A DNA stretch of 49,723 nt from an uncultured Bacteroides sp. (GCA_958453305.1 CAUDXH010000014.1:1-49723), one strand, 5' to 3'. Shown: positions 41,318 to 49,511, counted from the first letter of the stretch. The notes: generated from the letters alone by a model not told the origin. Translations and numbers: made by a program.

Positions 41318-43606
41318 TTACAGCCCGAATCGTGAAGTATCAACATGCTTTACTTCTCTTTTCTTAAATCCTCCGAACTTATAGCTGAGTGACACTGTCA
41401 GATTGCGGCGGTAGTTTGCTACATTCATGTTGAGGTGCTGCAAACCGTTACGCACTTTTGTATTAAGATGGTTGTAACCGTTGAAAAGATCATTGCCCTT
41501 CACTTGAATCATGGCTTTGTTTCCCGCAAAGGTGTAGCGAACGGCAGCGTCAATGACCCCGATGGGTTGGATGTAATAGCTTCCTTGGATAGCCTTCGTC
41601 TGTCCGAAGGTCGAGACTTCCAGTTTGATGTTCGGCTGTTTACTTATCGTGAAGGTGTTTCTCCAGTTCCCGATTCCCGACCATTGTTGATTATCGAAGG
41701 GAGCGTCAAAATAGTTGCTTGCTTTATCGCGTTTCAGCAGAAGGGTTAGCATCAGGTTACTGTCCCACCATTCGCCTACTTTGAACGGGACAACGGCGGT
41801 AAGCGTGAAGTTTCGCGAGTAGTCCCAGTTCTGGTAATTGTAAACCGATTTCAGTTCATTGGTGTCCAAGTAAACCATCTGCATGAAATAATCAGGTTGA
41901 TAGCTGTAGCCAACTTGAAAGATGTATTTCTGCTTTAGAATGTAGACCAATGCAGCAGAATAGTCGGCATAAGGCTTTAAGAGTGCATTGCCGATGGACT
42001 GCTGGTAACCGTTCAGATAACCGATAGTGCCGCTCAATGTCCAGTAGTCGGGGTAAGTCTTATCCGAACTGAATTCCAGTTGGAAAATGTGCGACACGGA
42101 AGGCATATAGTTCAAGCTAAAGGTAGGATAAACTGCCCATTTCTTGTAATCCATCATTTTGTAATACTCTCCGGCTACCGATGCGCTTAAATTCCATTGT
42201 TCGTTCAGCTGCTTGCTGAATCCGGTATAGATGTTATAAGTATATTCGTTGATACGGCTTTCCGTATTGTTCTCTGTCATGTTGGGGCGGTCATAGAGCT
42301 GCGTGTTGCGGTCGTTCACATAGGTAAATGAAACTCCGTAGTTCAGTGTCCACGCGTTGGCAAGGCTGTGGCTTTGGTCGGCATACACTTTCCAGCGGTC
42401 GATGCGTTGATCGGAGGTACTGACAAAGGCGTTTTCTGTTCCGGATGGAGTCTTGTCGGTAAAGTCTTGTGTGTCTTTGCTCGAATAATAAGTATAGTCT
42501 GCTCCTGCTTTCAGTCCGAACCCTGTCGTATAGTTTAACGTAGCATTATGCATCTGCTCGTTGCTACGGTGATTGTTGTACGAGTCGGTCAGGTTACCCC
42601 ATGCTTTCAGATGGTTTGTGCCTTTGGGTGTGAAGTTTGTGGTATAGCTTAGGCTGAGTCGGTTCTTTTCATCGAACTTATAGGTACCACCGACGCGGAT
42701 CAGATGCGCCAAGTCTCGTCCTTGTCCGTCATCGTAGAGGGAGACATCGTAAACTTGGTCTTCCACCGTGTGGCGGGCAAAAAAATCCATTGACTGTCGG
42801 CTGTAACGTGAGTGGACGTTATACATAAAGTCGGTTTCCCACTTGGGCGTAGTGTAGACTAGGGTAATCCCTCCTTCTCCTCCGGCTTCTTTCAGCTGAG
42901 TGTAAGTTCCGTTTACCTCTCCCTGAAAGGTACTTTCGCCCGGTTTGTAGCCTTTCAGCACGATGTTGATAGCCGCACCGCGCACGTGGAACTGTGGAGG
43001 GGTGCTGTACATTACCTCTGCGCGTTCCACGCGCGATGCCGGCATGCTCTTTAAGAGAGAAATCAGTTGTTCATAAGTCATCGATGAAGGAGCACCGTTC
43101 AGAATAAGGCTTACCGAACTGCTGCCAGCCAGCGCCAGTACATCGTTTTGCTCAATGATGCCAGGTAGTTGCTTTATAGCTTCGTAGGCATTGGTTACTA
43201 ATTTGTTTGCGGTAAGTTGGGGCATATCATAAGTCAGTCTGCCGGACTCTACTTTTACCAGCGGGCGTTCACCTTTTACTATTACTTCGCCCAGTGCATA
43301 ATCTTTTGGGGTTAGGGTGATGATGCCTGCATCGCTTCCCGTTCCCTCGCGTTCGGCTGTGTTATAAAGAATATGCTGGAAGATGAGGCGGTAATGCTCC
43401 GGTTCTTGGCTGAGAAGAAAACTGCCGTCAGTTTCCGTAATGGTGGCATCCACGAAGGTTGAATCTAAGGTTTGGAGGACAACCGTAGCCCCATCAATCG
43501 GCTTGCCTTCGGATGTTGTTACTTTTCCTTGAATGGTTTGTGCTGTAACAGTTCCGAACATGGTTCCGAGAAGTAGCAATATGTTCGTTAAAAAATACGT
43601 TTTCAT
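41318..43606 (-). CDS. TonB-dependent receptor / outer membrane beta-barrel protein
   Basis: 762 aa. Signal peptide (1-22), carboxypeptidase-regulatory-like domain (about 24-100, GKVTTSEGKPIDGATVVLQ), plug (about 105-215, with LVTNAYEAIKQLPGI and LILNGAPSSM) and a barrel of the outer-membrane beta-barrel (OMP_b-brl_3) type ending in a GGF-rich strand. No SusD partner is present, so it is not a Sus pair; members of this type are often linked to peptide or metal handling or envelope response. It is divergent from a two-component system and preceded by a tandem repeat, a -7 box and 11-bp direct repeats, suggesting direct control by that system. Confidence 0.88.
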   Translation of the reverse strand: MKTYFLTNILLLLGTMFGTVTAQTIQGKVTTSEGKPIDGATVVLQTLDSTFVDATITETDGSFLLSQEPEHYRLIFQHILYNTAEREGTGSDAGIITLTPKDYALGEVIVKGERPLVKVESGRLTYDMPQLTANKLVTNAYEAIKQLPGIIEQNDVLALAGSSSVSLILNGAPSSMTYEQLISLLKSMPASRVERAEVMYSTPPQFHVRGAAINIVLKGYKPGESTFQGEVNGTYTQLKEAGGEGGITLVYTTPKWETDFMYNVHSRYSRQSMDFFARHTVEDQVYDVSLYDDGQGRDLAHLIRVGGTYKFDEKNRLSLSYTTNFTPKGTNHLKAWGNLTDSYNNHRSNEQMHNATLNYTTGFGLKAGADYTYYSSKDTQDFTDKTPSGTENAFVSTSDQRIDRWKVYADQSHSLANAWTLNYGVSFTYVNDRNTQLYDRPNMTENNTESRINEYTYNIYTGFSKQLNEQWNLSASVAGEYYKMMDYKKWAVYPTFSLNYMPSVSHIFQLEFSSDKTYPDYWTLSGTIGYLNGYQQSIGNALLKPYADYSAALVYILKQKYIFQVGYSYQPDYFMQMVYLDTNELKSVYNYQNWDYSRNFTLTAVVPFKVGEWWDSNLMLTLLLKRDKASNYFDAPFDNQQWSGIGNWRNTFTISKQPNIKLEVSTFGQTKAIQGSYYIQPIGVIDAAVRYTFAGNKAMIQVKGNDLFNGYNHLNTKVRNGLQHLNMNVANYRRNLTVSLSYKFGGFKKREVKHVDTSRFGL

Positions 43607-43609
43607 ATG

Positions 43610-43648
43610 TTTGATTTTTTAGTTTGATTTTTTAGTTTGATTTTTTTA
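43610..43648 (-). repeat. 13-bp tandem repeat, three copies, in the receptor leader
   Basis: On the plus strand TTTGATTTTTTAG repeats at 43610-43622, 43623-43635 and 43636-43648 (last copy with TTA at the end). It begins three bases upstream of the receptor ATG (43606), where the ribosome would bind. Copy number could change by slippage. Confidence 0.85.
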
Positions 43649-43693
43649 TCTTGTGCGTACAAAAGCAGCATTAATTCGCTATCTTTGGTACTG

Positions 43694-43701
43694 CAAAAAT
43701 A
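43694..43701 (-). promoter_or_regulatory. -7 box of the receptor gene
   Basis: TATTTTTG on the minus strand (43701-43694); no -33 TTTG at the right distance, as expected of an activator-dependent promoter. The start point would be near 43687, giving a leader of about 80 bases. An opposite-strand TATCTTTG (43680-43687) overlaps and could serve the kinase gene. Confidence 0.5.
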
Positions 43702-43723
43702 GAGAGTCTGTTTTTCTTTTTGG

Positions 43724-43771
43724 GTTAATGCGACGTTAACGTTACGTTAAGGGTAAGTTTGTAAGCGTTAA
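43724..43771. promoter_or_regulatory. GTTAA direct repeats with 11-bp period (candidate response regulator site)
   Basis: GTTAA starts at 43724, 43735 and 43746, with a degenerate GTTTG at 43757 and another GTTAA at 43767. Spacings are 11, 11, 11 and 10 bases. OmpR/PhoB-type regulators bind head-to-tail repeats with an 11-bp period. The array lies just upstream of the receptor -7 box and between the receptor and the kinase gene. Confidence 0.6.
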
Positions 43772-43805
43772 GAGCTGATAAGCTTATCGACCTAAAAACT
43801 TCAGG

Positions 43806-43840
43806 ACTCAAACCTATCAACTCAAAGACTTGAAAACTCA
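43806..43840 (+). repeat. ACTCA-type short repeats before the kinase gene
   Basis: ACTCA occurs at 43806, 43820 and 43836 inside an A-rich leader that ends at the ATG 43854. The same kind of leader precedes the response regulator gene (45288-45323). Confidence 0.7.
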
Positions 43841-43853
43841 AAAACTTAAACTT

Positions 43854-45269
43854 ATGCAGATAAAACATATCCGCTGGATAGCTGTCATCGGTTTGCTGGC
43901 AATCATCGAACTGCAATATGTATGGCTTGTCAATACCTACAAGCTGACAAAGGAAAGTATCCAAATGAAAAGCGACGAACTTTTTCATGATGCAGCATTG
44001 GAAGAGGTATTTCTGCGTATGGAGAAATACAAGAAAACTCTCCCCGAAGATTCTGCGCTGGTAATGAAGGTTGACTTGGAAGAGAGCGCAGATACAATTT
44101 CGAAGTCAGGTATGTCTGCCAATGTGAATCAATGGTTAATGTCGACTTTGCATGTTTCATTTCAAGAAACAGCTGTGAAGCAGTTCGGGCAAGAGGTTTG
44201 TCTTTCGGATTTGGATTCCATTTATACGCATTTGCTTGATTCTGTTGGTGTTAAGGCTCAGATAATGTCTTGTGTCATTGATTCTGCGGGTAATGTTATT
44301 CAGTCTTCGGGGCGAAAGGAATTTGCAGGAAAAGGTCTGTTGCGAACGGCTCTTGTTCCGATAAAATTTGCCGGGACGCGTTTTTTGCAAGGGATAATCA
44401 TCAATCCTTACTGGGTAATCTTTCAGCGCATGACCTTGCTGCTCATAGCCACAGTACTGATTATGGGACTGGTTGTAGCTTGTATCGTTTATCAGATTCG
44501 TATTATCATCCGGCAGGATAAGATTGCCCGCTTGCGGGAGGACTTTTCGTATGCCATGATTCACGACATGAAGACACCGCTCAGTTCTATTATTATGGGG
44601 GCTCAGATTCTGGAAACCGGAAAACTTGACGTACAGCCAGAGAAGAAGGCACGCTATTTCCGTATCTTGAAGGAAGAGGGCGAGCATTTACTGTCATTGA
44701 CTAATAAGGTGCTTACGCTGTCGAAATTGGAAAACCATCAGTTGAAACTGGTGAAGACAGCCTGCGAGTTACGTCCGATGCTGGAGGATTTGGCAGAAAA
44801 GTATCGAGTAAAAGCGGGTAAGGCAGTGACTTATGAATGGAGGCTGGAACAGGCTACCGTACAGGCAGATGAGGAGTTCCTGAAAGAAGCACTAAGTAAC
44901 CTGATTGACAATGCACTGAAGTATTCGGGTGAGACGGTGAAAATTGTGTTTGCTTCGGGCAGGAGCCGGAATGGAATGACTTATGTAAGTGTGTGTGATA
45001 ACGGTTTCGGTATTCCGTTGAAAGATCAGTCAAAGATATTTGAAAAGTACGAACGTGCTTTGGCGGCTACACGTAGCCGTGACGGAGGGGCTGCCGGATT
45101 TGGATTAGGGTTGAACTATGTACTTCGTGTGGCAGAAGCACATGGAGGCAGTGTAAATGTGGAAAGTGTGGAAGGGGAGTATAGTATCTTTACCATTTAT
45201 CTTCCGGAGAGCGAGATGGAAACGGGAGGGGGAGAGGAAATACAGGATGGAATGCCTCTTCAAAAATAA
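43854..45269 (+). CDS. Sensor histidine kinase
   Basis: 471 aa from ATG 43854; an upstream in-frame TTG at 43830 is less likely because it lies in the repeat leader. First membrane helix (8-26), periplasmic sensor region (about 27-190) with no recognised fold, second helix (about 192-214). The phosphorylated histidine is H237 in MIHDMKTPLSSI; N box NLIDNALKYS, G1 DNGFGIP and G2 GFGLGLNYV follow. It pairs with the response regulator 60 bases downstream. The sensed signal is unknown. Confidence 0.93.
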   Translation: MQIKHIRWIAVIGLLAIIELQYVWLVNTYKLTKESIQMKSDELFHDAALEEVFLRMEKYKKTLPEDSALVMKVDLEESADTISKSGMSANVNQWLMSTLHVSFQETAVKQFGQEVCLSDLDSIYTHLLDSVGVKAQIMSCVIDSAGNVIQSSGRKEFAGKGLLRTALVPIKFAGTRFLQGIIINPYWVIFQRMTLLLIATVLIMGLVVACIVYQIRIIIRQDKIARLREDFSYAMIHDMKTPLSSIIMGAQILETGKLDVQPEKKARYFRILKEEGEHLLSLTNKVLTLSKLENHQLKLVKTACELRPMLEDLAEKYRVKAGKAVTYEWRLEQATVQADEEFLKEALSNLIDNALKYSGETVKIVFASGRSRNGMTYVSVCDNGFGIPLKDQSKIFEKYERALAATRSRDGGAAGFGLGLNYVLRVAEAHGGSVNVESVEGEYSIFTIYLPESEMETGGGEEIQDGMPLQK

Positions 45270-45287
45270 TGAATCCAAGAGCTGGAA

Positions 45288-45323
45288 ACTCATAAACTCA
45301 TAAACTCAAAACTTATAAACTCA
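45288..45323 (+). repeat. ACTCA-type short repeats before the response regulator gene
   Basis: ACTCA at 45288, 45296, 45304 and 45319, with TAAA between copies; the leader ends at ATG 45330. Spacings of 8, 8 and 15 bases suggest a decayed tandem repeat. Confidence 0.7.
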
Positions 45324-45329
45324 AAACCT

Positions 45330-46040
45330 ATGATAAAGCTACTATTGGTGGAAGACGATGCCAATTTATGTTATATCATTCAAGGGGGACTTGAAGACAT
45401 GATTGGTGGATATGAGGTGCAGACTGCCTCAAACGGCGAAGAAGGTATCCACTTGTGGCGCGAATGGAAGCCTGATGTAATTGTTTCGGATATTGAAATG
45501 CCTGTGATGGACGGGTATGAGATGGTGAAACGCATCCGTAAGGTAGATGGAATCATTCCGATTCTCTTTACTTCGGGAAGGGTTTCGCCGAAGGATGTGG
45601 TGAAGGGGTATGAACTGGGCGTGAATAATTATATAAAGAAGCCTTTCCTTGCCGAGGAGCTGAATGCACATATCACAGCATTGCTCCGTCTGACGAATGG
45701 CATTCGTTCATGTGATGTCAGTTCGGTATATGCAATAGGCTATTTGTATGAGTTTGATGCCGGACAGGCTATCTTGCGACAGAAGAACGGGGAGGAAAAG
45801 ACTTTGACCGAGCGTGAGGCACATCTGATGCGTATGCTTTGTGAGCATAAGGGGGAAGTGGTAAAGCGGGAAATGATTCTTTCGCAACTGTGGAATACGG
45901 ATGACGACTATTTTGCTTCGCGTAGTCTGGATGTTTTTGTTTCACGTTTACGCAAACTCTTGTCGGAAGATGATTCAGTTCAGATAAAAACGGTGAAAGG
46001 AGTAGGATTGGTATTAAAAGAAGATGGAAAGCTTTCTTGA
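45330..46040 (+). CDS. OmpR/PhoB-family response regulator
   Basis: 236 aa. Receiver domain (1-120) with acidic pocket VEDD (E8, D9, D10), phospho-acceptor D54 (IVSDIEMPVMDG) and K near YIKKPF. The C-terminal winged helix (about 135-232) carries LTEREAHLMRMLCEHKGEVVKR and SRSLDVFVSRLRKLL. It is transcribed after the kinase with a 60-base gap. It is expected to bind the 11-bp-period GTTAA repeats at 43724-43771 and control the divergent receptor and its own operon. Confidence 0.95.
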   Translation: MIKLLLVEDDANLCYIIQGGLEDMIGGYEVQTASNGEEGIHLWREWKPDVIVSDIEMPVMDGYEMVKRIRKVDGIIPILFTSGRVSPKDVVKGYELGVNNYIKKPFLAEELNAHITALLRLTNGIRSCDVSSVYAIGYLYEFDAGQAILRQKNGEEKTLTEREAHLMRMLCEHKGEVVKREMILSQLWNTDDDYFASRSLDVFVSRLRKLLSEDDSVQIKTVKGVGLVLKEDGKLS

Positions 46041-46414
46041 AGTGTATTTGTCTGAGAGAAAGAGTGTGTTTATAATGCTTTGATTTTCAATATGAAAACA
46101 ATGTGAAGCGTGTAGGGCACGTGTAGGGTACCTGTGCGTCCTACACCGTCCTACACTGCACCCTGCACGCTGTAATCTTTTGTTTGCCTGATGATTAACC
46201 CCAAAAACGTGTAGGGTGCAGGCAAATTTTGCAAAAACTTTTTTTGAGGGGAGGAGAGAACTTTTTTCTACATTCCGTTTGGTTATAGTAATAAATCATT
46301 ATGGCCGTTACTATGACTGAACTTCATTGTTACTGTGATTTCGGAAGCGATGAGGTGGCTTTTTTAAATGTCAAGGCGTTTTGTTGAATATATCAAGGTG
46401 TTTTACGGAAAACA
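46041..46414. other. Repeat-rich gap of about 370 bases, no gene
   Basis: No coding frame is seen. The left half holds the GTGTAGG/CCTACAC array (46110-46223), the right half the 12-bp direct repeats (46371-46426). The two families are unrelated in sequence. Confidence 0.7.
46110..46223. repeat. GTGTAGG / CCTACAC inverted repeat array
   Basis: GTGTAGGG at 46110-46117, 46121-46128 and 46209-46216; CCTACAC at 46140-46146 and 46150-46156. The first two can pair with the next two to form a long double stem. The flanking TGCACCCTGCACG (46157-46169) and TGCAGGC (46217-46223) form further complementary pieces. The array lies 70 bases past the response regulator stop. Confidence 0.8.
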
Positions 46415-46426
46415 TCAAGGCGTTTT
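46371..46426. repeat. 12-bp direct repeat, three copies, exact 22-base period
   Basis: TCAAGGCGTTTT at 46371-46382 and 46415-46426, and TCAAGGTGTTTT at 46393-46404. The 10-base spacers differ in sequence. The copy at 46415 contains the stop codon of the acetyltransferase on the minus strand, so the last residues KTP are encoded by the repeat. Confidence 0.85.
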
Positions 46427-46987
46427 TCCTGTAATTTCTCGGATAATGCGACAAGGATTTCCTGCCGCCAAGACTCCGTCGGGAATATCTTTGGTCACTA
46501 CGCTGCCGGCACCTATCACACAGTTGTTCCCGATTGTGACACCGGGCAGAACAGAGACCCCTGCACCTATCCATACATTGTTGCCTATGCGGATGGGATA
46601 GGCATATTCCAGTCCGGTGTTACGCTGATGTACATCAAGCGGATGTCCAGCCGTGTAAAACCCACAGTTCGGGGCAATAAAGACATTGTCTCCGAAAGTG
46701 ACCTCCGCGCCATCCAGAATCACACAGTTTACGTTGGCATAGAAATTTTCTCCGATGAAGATGTTATATCCATAGTCACAGTAAAAAGGCTGCTCTATCA
46801 GAAATTGTTTGCCTGTTCTTCCGAATAGCTTTCGGATGATTGTTTCTCTTTCATCCTTCAGTGATGGCTTTAAATGATTATAGTCATGACATAGGTCTTT
46901 GCATGCATTGCGTTCCATGATTAACTCTCGGTCATAGTTTGCATTGTAGAGTTTTCCTGCTTTTGCCTTTTGTTTTTCTGTTTCCAT
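46415..46987 (-). CDS. Maa/LacA-type sugar O-acetyltransferase
   Basis: 190 aa. N-terminal helical Maa domain (1-55, KAGKLYNANYDREL) and a left-handed beta-helix of hexapeptide repeats (60-185, IGNNVWIGAGVSVLPGVTIG). The catalytic histidine is H115 in FYTAGHPLD, at the same number as in E. coli galactoside acetyltransferase. It transfers acetyl from acetyl-CoA to maltose, galactosides or other sugars in the cytoplasm. It has a promoter-like box at 47106. Its 3' end runs into the direct repeats. Confidence 0.92.
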   Translation of the reverse strand: METEKQKAKAGKLYNANYDRELIMERNACKDLCHDYNHLKPSLKDERETIIRKLFGRTGKQFLIEQPFYCDYGYNIFIGENFYANVNCVILDGAEVTFGDNVFIAPNCGFYTAGHPLDVHQRNTGLEYAYPIRIGNNVWIGAGVSVLPGVTIGNNCVIGAGSVVTKDIPDGVLAAGNPCRIIREITGKTP

Positions 46988-47054
46988 GACTGTTTTTTAT
47001 TGAGAAGGGTAGAGTACGTTTTGTTTTTGTTTACATGAGGATTTGCTCTAATGA

Positions 47055-47096
47055 AACGATGGTGAAAGAGTGTAGACACCTCCTCTCACCATCGTT
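47055..47096 (-). repeat. 11-bp inverted repeat at the 5' end of the acetyltransferase transcript
   Basis: AACGATGGTGA (47055-47065) and TCACCATCGTT (47086-47096) are perfect reverse complements. No T tract follows on the minus strand, so it is not a clear terminator for the gamma-carbonic anhydrase gene. If the promoter at 47099-47106 is used, it would form the very 5' end of the acetyltransferase mRNA. Confidence 0.65.
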
Positions 47097-47098
47097 GG

Positions 47099-47106
47099 CA
47101 AAGTTA
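47099..47106 (-). promoter_or_regulatory. -7 box of the acetyltransferase gene
   Basis: TAACTTTG on the minus strand (47106-47099), 112 bases before the ATG at 46987; no good -33 was found. Confidence 0.45.
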
Positions 47107-47126
47107 TGGCCTGCTGAGGTTATTTT

Positions 47127-47645
47127 TCATTCTTCCTTGAACCAAGAAGCATACATCAGGTATCCGTTTGCAATTTTTTGGTTTAGCTCTTTGCTTTGCT
47201 GCGGGTCGACTTTTTTAATGAATCGCGCCGGAACCCCTCCCCACAGCGTGTGTGGCTCGATAATCGTATTAGCCAGTACAAGAGCACCTGCGGCTACAAT
47301 GGCGCCTTCGCCTACGACGGCATAGTCAAGAAGGGTAGAACCCATTCCGATGAGGGCATTGTCTTTTACGCATGCTCCATGCAGGGTTACGTTATGTCCG
47401 ATGGAAACATCATTTCCTATCTCAACGGTTGACTTTTCATAAAGCGTATGGAGTACGGTTCCGTCTTGAATATTCACACGGTCGCCAATACGGATGCTGT
47501 TTACATCACCGCGTAATACGGCATTGAACCATACGCTGCAATCACGTCCCATGATTACATCTCCGATGAGGGTGGCATTGTCGGCAAGATAACAATTTTC
47601 GCCAATTTGAGGAGTAAATCCCCGTACTGATTTAATGAGTGCCAT
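47127..47645 (-). CDS. Gamma-class carbonic anhydrase family protein
   Basis: 172 aa from ATG 47645 (MALIKSVRGF); a longer frame upstream overlaps the aminopeptidase and is not used. Left-handed beta-helix with three zinc-ligand histidines H66, H84 and H89 (HTLYEK, SIGHNVTLHG), as in YrdA and related gamma carbonic anhydrase-like proteins. The N-terminal strand GENCYLADNATLIGDV and GDVNSIRIGDRVNIQDG are typical. Activity as carbonic anhydrase is not certain for this subgroup. It starts 25 bases after the aminopeptidase stop, likely one transcript. Confidence 0.92.
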   Translation of the reverse strand: MALIKSVRGFTPQIGENCYLADNATLIGDVIMGRDCSVWFNAVLRGDVNSIRIGDRVNIQDGTVLHTLYEKSTVEIGNDVSIGHNVTLHGACVKDNALIGMGSTLLDYAVVGEGAIVAAGALVLANTIIEPHTLWGGVPARFIKKVDPQQSKELNQKIANGYLMYASWFKEE

Positions 47646-47670
47646 AATCGTTGCTTTTTTAATCGGGTGA

Positions 47671-49449
47671 TTATTCAATAGGGGAGGTTGCCTCTTTAAG
47701 CCAAGCTTGCTCATCGGTGTTGAGCGATTTGCTGAGACGGTCATAAACAAGTGAATGATAGTTATTCAACCATTGTTTTTCCTCGTAACTAAGCATTTCG
47801 GGAAGTATAGCTTCTTTATCAATCGGACACAGCGTGAGTGGCTCAAACTTGTAAAAAGCGCCGAATTCAGTTTCTTTGCTTTTTACGATAAGCATGGTGT
47901 TTTCGGTTCGCACTCCGTGTTTTCCAGCTTTATAGATACCCGGTTCGTTTGTTACAGTCATGCCTGGAAGCAACAAGGCAGGCATGTGGTTCATGCGGAA
48001 CTGATGAGGCCCTTCATGTACGTTCAGAAAATGACCAACTCCGTGTCCGGTTCCATGCCCGTAATTAATGCCGGACTTCCACATAAACTGACGTGCAAGC
48101 ACATCGAGCTGTGTTCCACAGGTTCCATGCGGAAATTCTGCCATTGAAAGCTGTATAAAGCCTTTGAGTACGAGAGTAAAATCTATTTTCTGTTCTTCCG
48201 AAACAGGGCCTAATACGATGGTTCGTGTAATGTCTGTAGTACCGTCTAAATATTGAGCCCCACTATCTAAAAGCAGTAAGCCCTCAGGATGCAGCGTAGC
48301 ATTCGTCTCTTCAGTGGCTTCATAATGAACGATGGCACCATGTGCCTGATAGCCGGCGATGGTGTCAAAGCTAATGCCTTTGAAGTCTTCCTGCTCAGCG
48401 CGTAAATGATGTAACTTACGGTCAATACTTAATTCTGTCTCTTGGTTATTCTTAACTGTGTTTTTTAGCCAGAACAGAAATTTTACCATCGCGATTCCGT
48501 CTTTAATCATGGCATGGCGGAATCCTTGAATCTCTGTTTCGTTTTTGATGGCTTTCATATAGAGAACCGGTGATTCGTGGCGGACGACCTGATTGTGAGA
48601 AGCCGCTCGGTAAAGTGCATAATTGGTTCCGGGAGCTAGCTGGATTCCCTTTCCTGTATAGTGGCACAAGTCGGTTTCTACTGCCTGATAAGGCTTTATT
48701 TCAATTTGGTTATCACTTAAGTACTGCTTTATTTCAGGGGTGATTTTTTCTGGAAGTATATATAGCGTGGTGGTTGTATCGGTTACAAAAAGATAGCTGA
48801 CGAATACGGGGTTACAATGTACGTCGCTTCCGCGTAAGTTTAAGGTCCAGGCTATTTCATCAAGAGCTGAAAGAAGAATAGCGTCTGCATGATTAAGATG
48901 AATTTGCTCACGTATCTCAGCCAGCTTCTCCGTGCAGCTCTTCCCTGCATAAGATAAAGGGAGAATAAAAGGAGGGTTAAGCGGCAGTGAAGGACGGTCT
49001 TTCCATATTCCCTGGAAGGGGTCTTCTGTAGAAACGAGCAGTAGACCATAAACTTGAAGCTGCTTTTGTAAGTTTTCAGTTTCTGCCGTTGCGTTTACCC
49101 ATCCGTCGATGCCGACTTTGTCTCCGGGCGACAAGACGCTTCCTAACCATTCTGCAACAGAAGGTGTTTCGGGGAGGCGGTCTTTAAATAGCATAATTCC
49201 TGTATCTTCTAACTGAGAGGCGGCTTGCAGGAAATAGCGGGAGTCAGTCCAAAGCCCTCCTTGCTCATCGGTTATGACAGCTGTACCTGCCGAACCGGTA
49301 AAGCCTGAAATCCATTTGCGGCTTTCCCAAAACTCAGGAACGTATTCACCTGAATGAGGGTCGGTGCTGGGGACGATGAATGCACGAATTCCTTTTTCTT
49401 GCATGAAAGTACGTAGCAAAGCAACTCTTTCTCTTATTTTATGTTTCAT
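47671..49449 (-). CDS. Xaa-Pro aminopeptidase, M24B family
   Basis: 592 aa, the three-domain long form. Two creatinase-like N-terminal domains (about 5-140 and 160-295) precede the M24 pita-bread domain (about 305-525) and a C-terminal extension with W-rich helix. The dinuclear metal ligands are D395, D406, H469, E502 and E516, with spacing as in human cytosolic XPNPEP1; HGTGHGVGHFLNVHEGP is diagnostic. It removes N-terminal residues before proline in the cytoplasm. It shares a divergent promoter region with rpsU. Confidence 0.95.
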   Translation of the reverse strand: MKHKIRERVALLRTFMQEKGIRAFIVPSTDPHSGEYVPEFWESRKWISGFTGSAGTAVITDEQGGLWTDSRYFLQAASQLEDTGIMLFKDRLPETPSVAEWLGSVLSPGDKVGIDGWVNATAETENLQKQLQVYGLLLVSTEDPFQGIWKDRPSLPLNPPFILPLSYAGKSCTEKLAEIREQIHLNHADAILLSALDEIAWTLNLRGSDVHCNPVFVSYLFVTDTTTTLYILPEKITPEIKQYLSDNQIEIKPYQAVETDLCHYTGKGIQLAPGTNYALYRAASHNQVVRHESPVLYMKAIKNETEIQGFRHAMIKDGIAMVKFLFWLKNTVKNNQETELSIDRKLHHLRAEQEDFKGISFDTIAGYQAHGAIVHYEATEETNATLHPEGLLLLDSGAQYLDGTTDITRTIVLGPVSEEQKIDFTLVLKGFIQLSMAEFPHGTCGTQLDVLARQFMWKSGINYGHGTGHGVGHFLNVHEGPHQFRMNHMPALLLPGMTVTNEPGIYKAGKHGVRTENTMLIVKSKETEFGAFYKFEPLTLCPIDKEAILPEMLSYEEKQWLNNYHSLVYDRLSKSLNTDEQAWLKEATSPIE

Positions 49450-49481
49450 AGAGTGTTATAATTAAAAGTTGAACCGAAAAG

Positions 49482-49511
49482 CAAAGGTACAATTTCTGTG
49501 TTATTTTCAAT
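49482..49511 (-). promoter_or_regulatory. Promoter of the aminopeptidase operon
   Basis: Minus-strand -7 TACCTTTG (49489-49482) and -33 ATTG (49511-49508, 3 of 4), spacer 18. Start near 49475, about 26 bases before the ATG. Confidence 0.65.

Noticed and set aside
46371..46426. CRISPR array
   Set aside because: Repeats are 12 bases with 10-base spacers, and no cas gene is near.
47646..47750. Longer start for the gamma-carbonic anhydrase
   Set aside because: The extension overlaps the coding end of the aminopeptidase and has no family similarity; MALIKSVRGF at 47645 fits the known start.
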